Below are positions 1 through 4,332 of a DNA stretch of 23,866 nucleotides, one piece after another. The DNA comes from a virus, in the IMG/VR virus record IMGVR_UViG_3300028802_000056, positions 1 to 23,866 of that record; one strand, given 5' to 3'. Below the pieces are notes generated by a model. That model was not told the origin of the DNA. It saw nothing but the letters and a program-made list of their open reading frames with translations, and ran no database searches. How positions within the stretch are numbered: position 1 is the stretch's first letter; every line of letters begins with the position of its first letter. Made by a program: the position numbers and the translations under genes.

Positions 1-234
1 GAACCGGGTCAGGATGAGGGACAGGCCACGCCCGTTCCCCTGATGCTTCGCGTCCCAGACGCAGCGATACGTGTAGCACTCGCTGTCCGTAGGTGCCCAC
101 GGGAGCCCTCGCGGGAACACGCGGTCACTAGGGGCCGGGGCGGTCCTGGCGGACGCCTCAGCGGGCTGTGAGGCCCCCTCAGAGGCAGCGACGACCAGCA
201 GGGCGGTGAGCGCGGCGGCGGCTAGAGTCCTCAT
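1..234 (-). CDS. Small secreted/exported hypothetical protein, 3' part beyond the window
   Basis: This reading frame starts at ATG 234-232 and runs off the left edge, so about 78 residues are visible. It begins MRTLAAAALTALLVVAAS, a short positive N-terminus followed by a hydrophobic stretch typical of a signal peptide, then an Ala/Pro-rich linker. The rest contains CYTYRCVWDAKHQGNGRG, a Cys/Trp/Gly signature I associate with small proteins of unknown function in actinobacteriophages. The start lies two bases after the stop of the upstream gene, so translation is probably coupled; there is only a weak GGGG upstream. I infer export or membrane anchoring; the function is unknown. The start is well supported, the C-terminus is not visible. 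Confidence 0.6.
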   Translation of the reverse strand, partial: MRTLAAAALTALLVVAASEGASQPAEASARTAPAPSDRVFPRGLPWAPTDSECYTYRCVWDAKHQGNGRGLSLILTRF

Positions 235-236
235 GA

Positions 237-746
237 TCAGTACCCCATGCTCTCTGCGCGGTGGTCGCGCTGCCACGGGCGCTCGTCGGGGCACTCGTCC
301 TCGCACCAGCGGACCTCGGCGGCTCGGTAGCCCTCTTCCGTCTGCTCGTGCCAGTGGAGGCCGGTGGCGGAGACCGTCAGCGTGCCCTCCCCGTGGAGGC
401 TGACCACGTTCCCCATGACCCGCTCCTTGAAGTGCAGGTCGCCGAACTGGTCGCATCGCTCCAGCACGGTCATGTCGTCGACGTGGCCTCCACTGTAGTC
501 CCCGTCGCAGTCGCGGCTGCTCGTGTCCACGTGCGCGTGAACGCGGAAGTGGGTTCGCCACGCGCCGGTGGTCCCGGCCCAGAGGTCTTCCTCTGCCGCC
601 TTGACCCTGCGGTGCGGGTCCAGGTCCACGTAGAAGTAGAAGTCGCCCTCGGCGTCTCCGACCCCCGGCTGGACCCTCTTCACCACGCCGACCTTGCCGT
701 CGTATCGGCGCTCGACCCACTCGCCGATGCTGAACTGCTGTTCCAT
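237..746 (-). CDS. Hypothetical protein with N-terminal SH3-like segment (169 aa)
   Basis: The start is ATG 746-744, preceded by the strong ribosome site AGAGGAGAAACGAG; longer frames begin inside the leader with the tRNA-like element and are rejected. Residues 1-60 (IGEWVERRYDGKVGVVKRV, then a Tyr/Phe strand and VKAAEEDLW) look like a small beta-barrel of the SH3/KOW kind found in many small phage proteins. The middle is rich in His and Asp. The C-terminus has two Cys three residues apart in an acidic context (CEDEC). No catalytic motif is visible and no function is assigned. It is the third gene of a minus-strand unit and is followed after two bases by the signal-peptide gene. Confidence 0.65.
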   Translation of the reverse strand: MEQQFSIGEWVERRYDGKVGVVKRVQPGVGDAEGDFYFYVDLDPHRRVKAAEEDLWAGTTGAWRTHFRVHAHVDTSSRDCDGDYSGGHVDDMTVLERCDQFGDLHFKERVMGNVVSLHGEGTLTVSATGLHWHEQTEEGYRAAEVRWCEDECPDERPWQRDHRAESMGY

Positions 747-769
747 CTCGTTTCTCCTCTGTGCTGGCT

Positions 770-782
770 GGGGCTGATCCCC
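770..782 (-). other. Small leader hairpin downstream of tRNA-like element 1
   Basis: GGGG (770-773) and CCCC (779-782) flank a five-base loop. The same 13 bases occur at 1258-1270 in the next leader, inside an 18-base identical block. It lies between the tRNA-like element and the ribosome binding site of the 237-746 gene, where it could protect the 5' end of a processed mRNA. Confidence 0.5.
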
Positions 783-790
783 GGCCTCGT

Positions 791-830
791 GCCCGCCCCG
801 GACTCGCACCGGGGTGTCTGCTGGTCGGGC
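791..830 (-). other. tRNA-like leader element 1 (acceptor/T-arm minihelix)
   Basis: Read on the minus strand: a 5-nt arm GCCCG (830-826), an 11-nt single-stranded insert (825-815), a 6-bp stem CCCCGG/CCGGGG around the 7-nt loop TGCGAGT (808-802), then CGGGC (795-791) closing the outer stem. This is the geometry of a tRNA T-arm stacked on an acceptor stem with the D and anticodon arms replaced by a bulge. T54, C56, R57 and A58 equivalents are kept; the position 55 equivalent is G. It lies wholly in the gap between the genes 839-1234 and 237-746, with 44 nt from its 3' end to the ATG. Two relatives occur at 1281-1320 and 3349-3390. Confidence 0.6.
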
Positions 831-838
831 GTCCATGC

Positions 839-1234
839 CTAGTACTCGTTCGGGAAGAGCGGGCGACCGAGCATACCCTCCTCGGCCTCACGGTTCAGCG
901 CGTCGGCCAGCCAGGAGCCGTCGTCCACCCCCACCCCGCTCATCGTGTCGAGGATGCGGGCGCACTCGGCCTCGTCGTGCTCGTGAGGGCCGAACTCCCG
1001 GTCGCAGGGCCGGTCGTTGAATCGGGCGTTGCGGACGGGGAGCGGGTCTCCGGCGCAGTACCCTCCGCCGGTCCACTCGTAGGTGCCGTCCCCGCCGAGC
1101 GGGTTGGCGCTGACGTGAGGTCCGCGGTGCCCCGCGTCCAGTTCGCAGGTCGCGCCGTAGGGGTCGCTGCCGCCGAGGGTCACGCTGGACCCGCACATCC
1201 GCTCTTGCTCGGCGATGAACTCGTCGTACGTCAT
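839..1234 (-). CDS. Hypothetical protein with Cys/His cluster (131 aa)
   Basis: The start is ATG 1234-1232, preceded by AGAGAAGAGGAACAG; longer upstream starts would read through the tRNA-like leader and are rejected. The protein begins MTYDEFIAEQERMCG. Residues around 31-42 carry CELDAGHRGPHV, a C-x6-H-x3-H type cluster I recognise from many small actinophage proteins and which may bind a metal. More Cys/His follow (CAGD, CDREFGPHEHDEAEC), making a second possible metal site. The C-terminal quarter is acidic and helical. The function is unknown. It is the second gene of the unit that starts with the 1368-1814 gene and is separated from it by a GC hairpin and tRNA-like element 2. Confidence 0.65.
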   Translation of the reverse strand: MTYDEFIAEQERMCGSSVTLGGSDPYGATCELDAGHRGPHVSANPLGGDGTYEWTGGGYCAGDPLPVRNARFNDRPCDREFGPHEHDEAECARILDTMSGVGVDDGSWLADALNREAEEGMLGRPLFPNEY

Positions 1235-1257
1235 CTGTTCCTCTTCTCTGCGTGGCT

Positions 1258-1270
1258 GGGGCTGATCCCC
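1258..1270 (-). other. Small leader hairpin downstream of tRNA-like element 2
   Basis: GGGG (1258-1261) and CCCC (1267-1270) around a five-base loop, identical to the hairpin at 770-782. It lies between tRNA-like element 2 and the ribosome binding site of the 839-1234 gene. Confidence 0.5.
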
Positions 1271-1280
1271 TGCCTGGAGC

Positions 1281-1320
1281 GCCCGCCCGGGACTTGAACC
1301 CAGGAGTCTGCCAGTCGGGC
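1281..1320 (-). other. tRNA-like leader element 2 (acceptor/T-arm minihelix)
   Basis: On the minus strand: GCCCG (1320-1316), an 11-nt insert containing GGCAGAC, a 6-bp stem CCTGGG/CCCGGG with one U-G pair around the canonical T-loop TTCAAGT (1298-1292), then CGGGC (1285-1281). The outer 5-bp stem is identical to elements 1 and 3, while the inner stem differs but still pairs. The 3' flank reads GCTCCA, which resembles a tRNA 3' end. A complete cloverleaf cannot be drawn: no D-arm or anticodon arm is present in the 11-nt insert. It lies 46 nt before the start of the 839-1234 gene. Confidence 0.6.
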
Positions 1321-1323
1321 TTA

Positions 1324-1359
1324 CCCGCGTGTCCCCACCCCCCAGCGGGGACACGCGGG
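1324..1359 (-). terminator. Perfect 13-bp hairpin after the 1368-1814 gene
   Basis: CCCGCGTGTCCCC (1324-1336) and its exact complement (1347-1359) flank a 10-nt loop. It begins nine bases past the stop of the 1368-1814 gene. No U-run follows on the minus strand, so it is either an inefficient terminator or an mRNA-stabilising or processing hairpin. An 11-bp hairpin holds the equivalent place after the paralogous gene at 3413-3439. Confidence 0.5.
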
Positions 1360-1367
1360 CGGGTGGA

Positions 1368-1814
1368 TCAGGCGTGCGCCTTGACCACCTTGGTGAGGAC
1401 GGCAAGCGCGTCCTTCTGCGGCTTGTCGGCCGCACCCTTGTCCGCGGCCGCGAGCGCAGCGGCCAGCGCGTCCGGAATGGACGTGCCCTCCGGGATCGCC
1501 ATGTCGTCGGCGTAGGCCACGACGTTCGGCGTGGTGCCCTTGGCCCAGCCGACGTTTCCGCCGGGGGTCTTCCACGCGAGGTGGGTGACCAACTGGAGCG
1601 CCTGCGTGACGTCCGTGTTGCCCTTGGCCGCCGCCTTGGCCGACTTCAGGGCCTCGGCGAAGCCCTCCACGTCGCGGTAGGCGGGCTTGGCCGGGACCTT
1701 CGGCGCGGACGCCTTGGGCTCGGTCGCCTCGGGCTTCTCCGCCTTCGGCTTCGCGGCGGTGCGCTTGGCCGGAGCCGGGGTGGACTTCTGGGTCTTCGTG
1801 CTGCTGGTGGTCAT
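1368..1814 (-). CDS. Ala/Lys/Pro-rich protein, paralogue A (148 aa)
   Basis: The start is ATG 1814-1812 with GAAAGG about nine bases upstream. Residues 1-45 form a tail of Lys, Ala, Pro and Thr resembling histone-H1-like tails. Residues 46-148 look like a small helical domain beginning AYRDVEGF and containing VTHLAWKTPGGNVGWAKGTT. The gene at 3448-3810 has the same plan and shares the core THLAW-x2-P-x3-V-x-W-x-KGT, so the two are paralogues. A nucleic-acid-binding or nucleoid-type role is possible from the basic tail, but this is inference. It is the first gene of a minus-strand unit with a leader closely matching that of its paralogue. GA and TC dinucleotides are abundant here (seven in the 60 bases 1368-1427), unlike in paralogue B. 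Confidence 0.7.
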   Translation of the reverse strand: MTTSSTKTQKSTPAPAKRTAAKPKAEKPEATEPKASAPKVPAKPAYRDVEGFAEALKSAKAAAKGNTDVTQALQLVTHLAWKTPGGNVGWAKGTTPNVVAYADDMAIPEGTSIPDALAAALAAADKGAADKPQKDALAVLTKVVKAHA

Positions 1815-1835
1815 GGGACCAACCTTTCTCTTCTG

Positions 1836-1876
1836 GTATCGGCCTCCCCTTGGTGGGCTGCCTAGAGGCTAGCCTA
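1836..1876 (-). promoter_or_regulatory. Conserved leader block shared by both paralogue genes
   Basis: Read on the minus strand, TAGGCTAGCC is followed by a short variable base run, then TAGGCAGCCCAC and AAGGGG. The same order, with only a few differences, is found at 3834-3863 before paralogue B. There TAGGCT forms the -10 box of a good promoter; here TAGGCT lacks a good -35 partner. GGCTAGCC is a perfect palindrome. It may be a promoter/operator or a 5'-leader signal. Confidence 0.5.
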
Positions 1877-1950
1877 GCAGGGTTGAGCCCTCTCGGGTAG
1901 GGTTTTGACGGTGTTTTGCTCCACTGATTTGCAATAGTTGAAGGGCCTTG

Positions 1951-1979
1951 ATCCTAGCACACCGCCTATCACTGGACAA
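1951..1979 (-). promoter_or_regulatory. Predicted sigma-70-type promoter for the leftward unit
   Basis: On the minus strand TTGTCC (1979-1974) is followed by a 17-nt spacer and TAGGAT (1956-1951). Transcription would start near 1944 and give a leader of about 130 nt for the 1368-1814 gene. The match is by eye. Confidence 0.45.
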
Positions 1980-2004
1980 GGGGTTGGAGGAGGGTCTTTC
2001 GGGC

Positions 2005-2291
2005 GTACCCGTATGGCGGCTGATCGTCGTATGGGTACGGGTACAAGGGTACGAACGTCAGTTGGGTTGTACCCGTACTGGATGAAAGAAGTCGTAGCCT
2101 AGCGCGTGGCTAGTAGTCTTCTTGCTAGCCGGAGGGGTACTCTAAGACATTCCAATGATACGCCATTGTTCAGGAATTCGGTTCTGGAGACCGATCCTCC
2201 TACTCCTCGCGTCACGTAAGGGTACAATACAACTGACGATCGTACCCGTGTACCCGTACCCGTACGAGTCCGCCCGACGTCGCACGGGTAC
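2005..2291. repeat. Cluster of eleven GTACCC/GGGTAC sites (consensus GTACCCGTA)
   Basis: Sites start at 2005, 2033, 2039, 2047, 2069, 2135, 2220, 2242, 2250, 2256 and 2286, in both orientations. Several extend to GTACCCGTA. The arms 2035-2046 (GTACGGGTACAA) and 2067-2078 form a perfect 12-bp inverted repeat with a 20-nt spacer. CGCACG (2281-2286) and CGTGCG (2291-2296) form another. The density over 290 bp suggests binding sites for a phage or host DNA-binding protein. Confidence 0.7.
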
Positions 2292-2308
2292 GTGCGGCTA
2301 GGCTCAAA

Positions 2309-2443
2309 AGTCGGCACTGAAGTCGGCTTACGACGCGCCTAGCGCGTGGCGTTCTGCAAGAGCCTGTTCTGGACTTGCAGAACGCGACATACGACGTACG
2401 AAGTCGCCCCCGAGTCGGCTTACGAGTCGGCTTACGAGTCGGC
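2309..2443 (+). repeat. AGTCGGC iterons at 12-bp spacing
   Basis: AGTCGGC starts at 2309, 2321, 2413, 2425 and 2437. Within each of the two groups the spacing is exactly 12 bp, and the full unit in the second group is AGTCGGCTTACG. The groups flank the 12-bp inverted repeat at 2349-2385. This arrangement resembles replication iterons, although no initiator gene is in the window. Confidence 0.6.
2349..2385. repeat. Perfect 12-bp inverted repeat with TTCTGCAAG arms
   Basis: GCGTTCTGCAAG (2349-2360) and CTTGCAGAACGC (2374-2385) are exact complements around a 13-nt spacer. It follows GCCTAGCGCGTGGC (2338-2351), which also occurs at 2098-2111. The half-site TTCTGCAAG recurs at 8137-8145 in front of the protease gene, so this may be an operator for the same protein. 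Confidence 0.6.
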
Positions 2444-2474
2444 GCGGCGACGTCACGTCCGCCTCGGGGGCGAC
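2403..2474. repeat. Second 12-bp inverted repeat enclosing the iterons
   Basis: GTCGCCCCCGAG (2403-2414) and CTCGGGGGCGAC (2463-2474) are exact complements and enclose most of the second AGTCGGC iteron group. Confidence 0.5.
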
Positions 2475-2504
2475 GAACCGTCCGCGGGCACCGCCGCCGA
2501 GCCT

Positions 2505-2800
2505 GATCGTCGGGCTGGACGCCGTCCTGTCCGGGATCCGCGGCTCCGCGGCGAAGCCGCTGCGCCGAGGACGATCGTCCGGGCAGCGGCCCGCCGACGC
2601 AGCCGTCGGCCGCGGAGCCGCCGGACGATCCTCGTCACGCCGCCCGCCGACGAGGATCGTCCGGCGAGACGCCGCCCTACCCGGCCCGCCGAGGACGAGG
2701 ATCGTCCGCGTAACCGGGCGGGCCGGAGGATCGTCGCCGACGATCGTCGGGCGGCTTCGCCGAGACGAGGATCATCGTCGGCTCCGCGACGAGGATCATC
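2505..2800. repeat. Field of GATCGTC/GACGATC repeats and small GC hairpins
   Basis: GATCGTC or its complement occurs at 2505, 2570, 2573, 2624, 2655, 2700, 2729, 2739 and 2742, with GATCATC variants at 2770 and 2794. Many lie in the longer context GACGAGGATCGTCCG. Short palindromes such as GCGGCGAAGCCGC (2550-2562) are interspersed. The region is extremely GC-rich and does not look coding in any frame. Confidence 0.55.
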
Positions 2801-2817
2801 GGGGGGCGGGCACGCCG

Positions 2818-2851
2818 AAAAGCCCCCCGGCCCGAGGGCCGAGGGGCTTGT
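2818..2851 (-). terminator. Rho-independent terminator of the right-hand minus-strand unit
   Basis: AAGCCCC (2820-2826) pairs with GGGGCTT (2843-2849), and an inner GGCC/GGCC stem extends the hairpin. On the minus strand the stem ends in GGGGCUUUU. It lies about 16 bases past the stop of the 2867-3079 gene. The bases just before it (2849-2864) repeat the CCGGCAGGAGCGACAA motif of tRNA-like element 3. Confidence 0.7.
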
Positions 2852-2866
2852 CGCTCCTGCCGGTCG

Positions 2867-3079
2867 TCAGCCGACCAGGAGGTTCCCGTTCAGGACGGTG
2901 CCGCCGGACAGGACGTGGGAGACCCACTCCGGTCCGTACTGCGGGACCCGCCGCCCGAAGTAGGAGGCGCAGCGGTGGCAGTCCGCCTTCGCGGCGTCCT
3001 CCCATGCGACGTCACCGAGTACGAGCGGCAGGTCGCAGAGCGTGCGAGTGGTGCCGCCCGCGTGGATGTGGATGGTCAT
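2867..3079 (-). CDS. Small Cys-motif hypothetical protein (70 aa)
   Basis: The chosen start, ATG 3079-3077, overlaps the stop of the upstream gene by one base (TGATG), suggesting coupled translation, with GAGGG about 11 bases upstream. A start four codons earlier at 3091 is possible but would place GAGGG too close. The sequence begins MTIHIHAGGTTRTLCDLP and contains ADCHRCASYFGRR, giving a C-x22-C-x2-C pattern typical of small actinophage proteins that may bind zinc. The function is unknown. It is the last gene of its unit, followed by a terminator. Confidence 0.6.
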   Translation of the reverse strand: MTIHIHAGGTTRTLCDLPLVLGDVAWEDAAKADCHRCASYFGRRVPQYGPEWVSHVLSGGTVLNGNLLVG

Positions 3080-3309
3080 CAGACGGCCCATCCCTCGTCG
3101 TTGCGGGTCGGGGCCAGGAAGTTGCCGCCGAGGGCGACCCGCTTGCTGCGCCCGCTGGGGGTCTGGATCATCAGGACCACCTGGTCCGTCACGTCGAACT
3201 GCCCGAGCAGATCGGCGAGGTTGACGTCCACGTAGTGGATCGTCTGGGTGTGCGTCTGTACGGACACCGTGTCGCGTCCGCTCCCGCGGACGCTTTTCAT
3301 GCTGGTCAT
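3079..3309 (-). CDS. Hypothetical protein (76 aa)
   Basis: The start, ATG 3309-3307, is preceded by GAAGGAGGAACG, the best ribosome site in the left arm. The protein begins MTSMKSVRGSGRDTVSVQTH and has alternating hydrophobic strands (TIHYVDVNLADLLGQF, TDQVVLMIQT) ending in an Arg/Lys turn. I do not recognise the family. It is the second gene of the unit that starts with paralogue B and follows tRNA-like element 3. Its stop overlaps the start of the next gene by one base. Confidence 0.6.
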   Translation of the reverse strand: MTSMKSVRGSGRDTVSVQTHTQTIHYVDVNLADLLGQFDVTDQVVLMIQTPSGRSKRVALGGNFLAPTRNDEGWAV

Positions 3310-3327
3310 CGTTCCTCCTTCGTGGCT

Positions 3328-3340
3328 CCCGCTTGCCGGG
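3328..3340 (-). other. Small leader hairpin downstream of tRNA-like element 3
   Basis: CCCG (3328-3331) and CGGG (3337-3340) flank a five-base loop. Sequence differs from the hairpins at 770-782 and 1258-1270, but stem length, loop length and position between tRNA-like element and ribosome site are the same. Confidence 0.45.
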
Positions 3341-3348
3341 GGCCTCGT

Positions 3349-3390
3349 GCCCGCCCCGGAATCGAACCGGGGTTGTCGCTCCTGCCGGGC
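3349..3390 (-). other. tRNA-like leader element 3 (acceptor/T-arm minihelix)
   Basis: On the minus strand: GCCCG (3390-3386), a 13-nt insert GCAGGAGCGACAA (3385-3373), a 6-bp stem CCCCGG/CCGGGG around the canonical T-loop TTCGATT (3366-3360), then CGGGC (3353-3349). The 3' flank ACGAGG is the same as in element 1. It lies 39 nt before the start of the 3079-3309 gene. The 5' arm plus insert are duplicated in tandem just upstream. Confidence 0.6.
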
Positions 3391-3410
3391 GGTTGTCGCT
3401 CCTGCCGGGG
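3371..3410. repeat. 20-bp tandem duplication of the 5' half of tRNA-like element 3
   Basis: GGTTGTCGCTCCTGCCGGG occurs at 3371-3389 and again at 3391-3409. A shorter copy (TTGTCGCTCCTGCCGG) is at 2849-2864, directly before the terminator hairpin. Confidence 0.7.
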
Positions 3411-3412
3411 GT

Positions 3413-3439
3413 GCCCCCGCCGCTGGCGGCGGCGGGGGC
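3413..3439 (-). terminator. 11-bp GC hairpin after paralogue B
   Basis: GCCCCCGCCGC (3413-3423) pairs perfectly with 3429-3439 around a five-base loop, just past the stop of the 3448-3810 gene. There is no U-run on the minus strand, so termination would be weak. It matches the place of the 13-bp hairpin after paralogue A (1324-1359). Confidence 0.45.
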
Positions 3440-3447
3440 GGCGGCGG

Positions 3448-3810
3448 CTACTTGCCAGCGGGGGCCAGCGCGGCGGTTTCCTTGCGCAGCGCGGTTGTGG
3501 TGGGGTGCGCGGGCAGGCTTGCCACCACAAGGGCCATAGCGGCGTGCACGGGCTGGCCGGTGGAAATCCCCAGCGTGGCGGCGTGGGCCAGCATGGCCGC
3601 GTTAGTGCCCTTGTGCCACGCCACGGCGGCGGCGGGGGCACGCCACGCAAGGTGGGTTGCCACGGTGCACGCGGCGCGCGCCGTGGGGTTGCCACGGTGC
3701 GCGCCCACGGCGGCGGCGTGGGCGGCGTGCCACGCGGGCACGGTGCGGTAGGGGCCGGGCGCGGCCACGGGGGCGGCGGGGGCGGCGGGGGCGGCGGGCT
3801 TTGCGGGCAT
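3448..3810 (-). CDS. Ala-rich protein, paralogue B, with GA/TC-depleted gene (120 aa)
   Basis: The start is ATG 3810-3808 with AAAGGAAA upstream. The protein has a Pro/Ala tail (MPAKPAAPAAPAAP) and a domain with VATHLAWRAP and VAWHKGTN that matches paralogue A at 1368-1814. By my count 41 of 120 residues are Ala; there is no Asp or Phe and only one Glu. The gene contains only two TC and one GA dinucleotide on the plus strand, and none in about 250 bp (3569-3817), while AG and CT occur about 18 times. Synonymous choices fit this: every Val codon is GTG, CTC is absent, and GCA is used before codons that begin with A. The function is unknown; the paralogue's basic tail hints at nucleic-acid contact. 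Confidence 0.65.
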   Translation of the reverse strand: MPAKPAAPAAPAAPVAAPGPYRTVPAWHAAHAAAVGAHRGNPTARAACTVATHLAWRAPAAAVAWHKGTNAAMLAHAATLGISTGQPVHAAMALVVASLPAHPTTTALRKETAALAPAGK

Positions 3811-3833
3811 GGCGGTTTCCTTTGCTAGTGGCG

Positions 3834-3886
3834 GCCCCTTGTGGGCTGCCTACGGCTAGCCTACCACGCGGCGTGACCGCGCACAA
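3834..3886 (-). promoter_or_regulatory. Predicted promoter and conserved leader of paralogue B
   Basis: On the minus strand TTGTGC (3886-3881) is separated by 17 nt from TAGGCT (3863-3858). Transcription would start near 3851, giving a leader of about 40 nt. The sequence from TAGGCTAGCC through AAGGGG closely matches 1836-1876 before paralogue A. Confidence 0.5.
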
Positions 3887-3934
3887 ATCCGCCGCCCCCC
3901 GCGGAGACGACCGAGGTCCCCCTCACCGGGTTTT

Positions 3935-3954
3935 GAGATCGCACATGGAATCTC
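3935..3954. promoter_or_regulatory. Small inverted repeat in the divergent promoter region
   Basis: GAGAT (3935-3939) and ATCTC (3950-3954) are spaced by 10 bases in the 266-bp gap between the leftward and rightward gene blocks. It could be an operator, but the arms are short. Confidence 0.2.
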
Positions 3955-4003
3955 ATTCTCCGCACGCATAGCCGAGACACACGCATGGAGATTCCCTCAG
4001 GTG

Positions 4004-4009
4004 TATGCT
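4004..4009 (+). promoter_or_regulatory. Possible -10 box for the rightward structural genes
   Basis: TATGCT lies 68 bases before the first rightward gene. No convincing -35 hexamer is found at 16-18 bases, so this is tentative. Confidence 0.3.
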
Positions 4010-4076
4010 GAGCCCCGGTCGGACGTTCCCGTGGAAGTTCGCAGCCTGACAACCCCACAACGACAGAGGAGAAGTC

Positions 4077-4319
4077 ATGGCTGTGAAGTGCGTGTTCTAC
4101 ATCTCAGGCGTCGAGAAGCGAGCGAACGGTGTCGGTGTCCTGAATGCCCAAGCGACCGCGAAGGGTCCGTACAAGGAGTGGGCGCAGTTCACTCCAAGTG
4201 GGACTCTCCAGATCAGTAGCCTGAACCCTGCGGCGACGGACTGGTTCCTGGAGCGGATCGGCAAGGACGTCACGATCCTGATCGACGATGCGACAGAGGC
4301 GGATCTGCTGACGCCGTAG
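4077..4319 (+). CDS. Small conserved phage protein (80 aa)
   Basis: The start is ATG 4077 with AGAGGAGAAGTC directly upstream. The protein begins MAVKCVFYISGVEKRANG and contains WAQFTPSGTLQISSLNPAAT, ending in a short acidic strand. The PSG-x-L-x-[IL]-x3-NPAA pattern is one I associate with a small protein of unknown function found in diverse phages. It opens the rightward morphogenesis cluster, 13 bases before the terminase. A small-terminase role is conceivable from position, but there is no helix-turn-helix and I do not assign it. Confidence 0.6.
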   Translation: MAVKCVFYISGVEKRANGVGVLNAQATAKGPYKEWAQFTPSGTLQISSLNPAATDWFLERIGKDVTILIDDATEADLLTP

Positions 4320-4332
4320 TACCCTGCCCGCT

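Larger units (their letters stand above)
1815..2866. other. Gene-free, repeat-dense control region of about 1 kb
   Basis: No frame here looks like a gene: the candidate frames are low-complexity, lack ribosome sites and overlap repeats. From left to right the region holds the leader and promoter of the leftward unit, eleven GTACCC/GGGTAC sites (2005-2291), five AGTCGGC iterons, a perfect 12-bp inverted repeat (2349-2385), a second one (2403-2474), a GC-rich field of GATCGTC repeats (2505-2800), and the terminator of the right-hand unit. An origin of replication, a partition site or a repressor-operator array would each fit. Confidence 0.6.

Noticed and set aside
261-1297. Plus-strand frames opposite the small leftward genes
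   Set aside because: They run through the leaders and tRNA-like elements, and the minus-strand genes have proper ribosome sites.
1281-1366. Full tRNA with long variable arm ending in GCTCCA
   Set aside because: An outer GCCCGC/GCGGGC stem can be drawn over 86 nt, but no D-arm or anticodon arm forms and the middle is the 13-bp hairpin; the other two elements have no such extension.
2099-2317. Minus-strand 72-codon reading frame in the GTACCC array
   Set aside because: Begins at GTG without a ribosome site and its sequence is set by the repeats.
2349-2385. Phage attachment site (attP)
   Set aside because: The inverted repeat could suit a recombinase, but no integrase gene is in the window and the arms match a probable operator at 8137-8153.
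2309-2443. CRISPR array
   Set aside because: Repeat units are only 12 bp and lack unique spacers of normal length.
2346-2963. Long plus-strand reading frame across the control region
   Set aside because: Arg/Pro-rich low-complexity product, no ribosome site, runs through repeats, the terminator and into a gene on the other strand.
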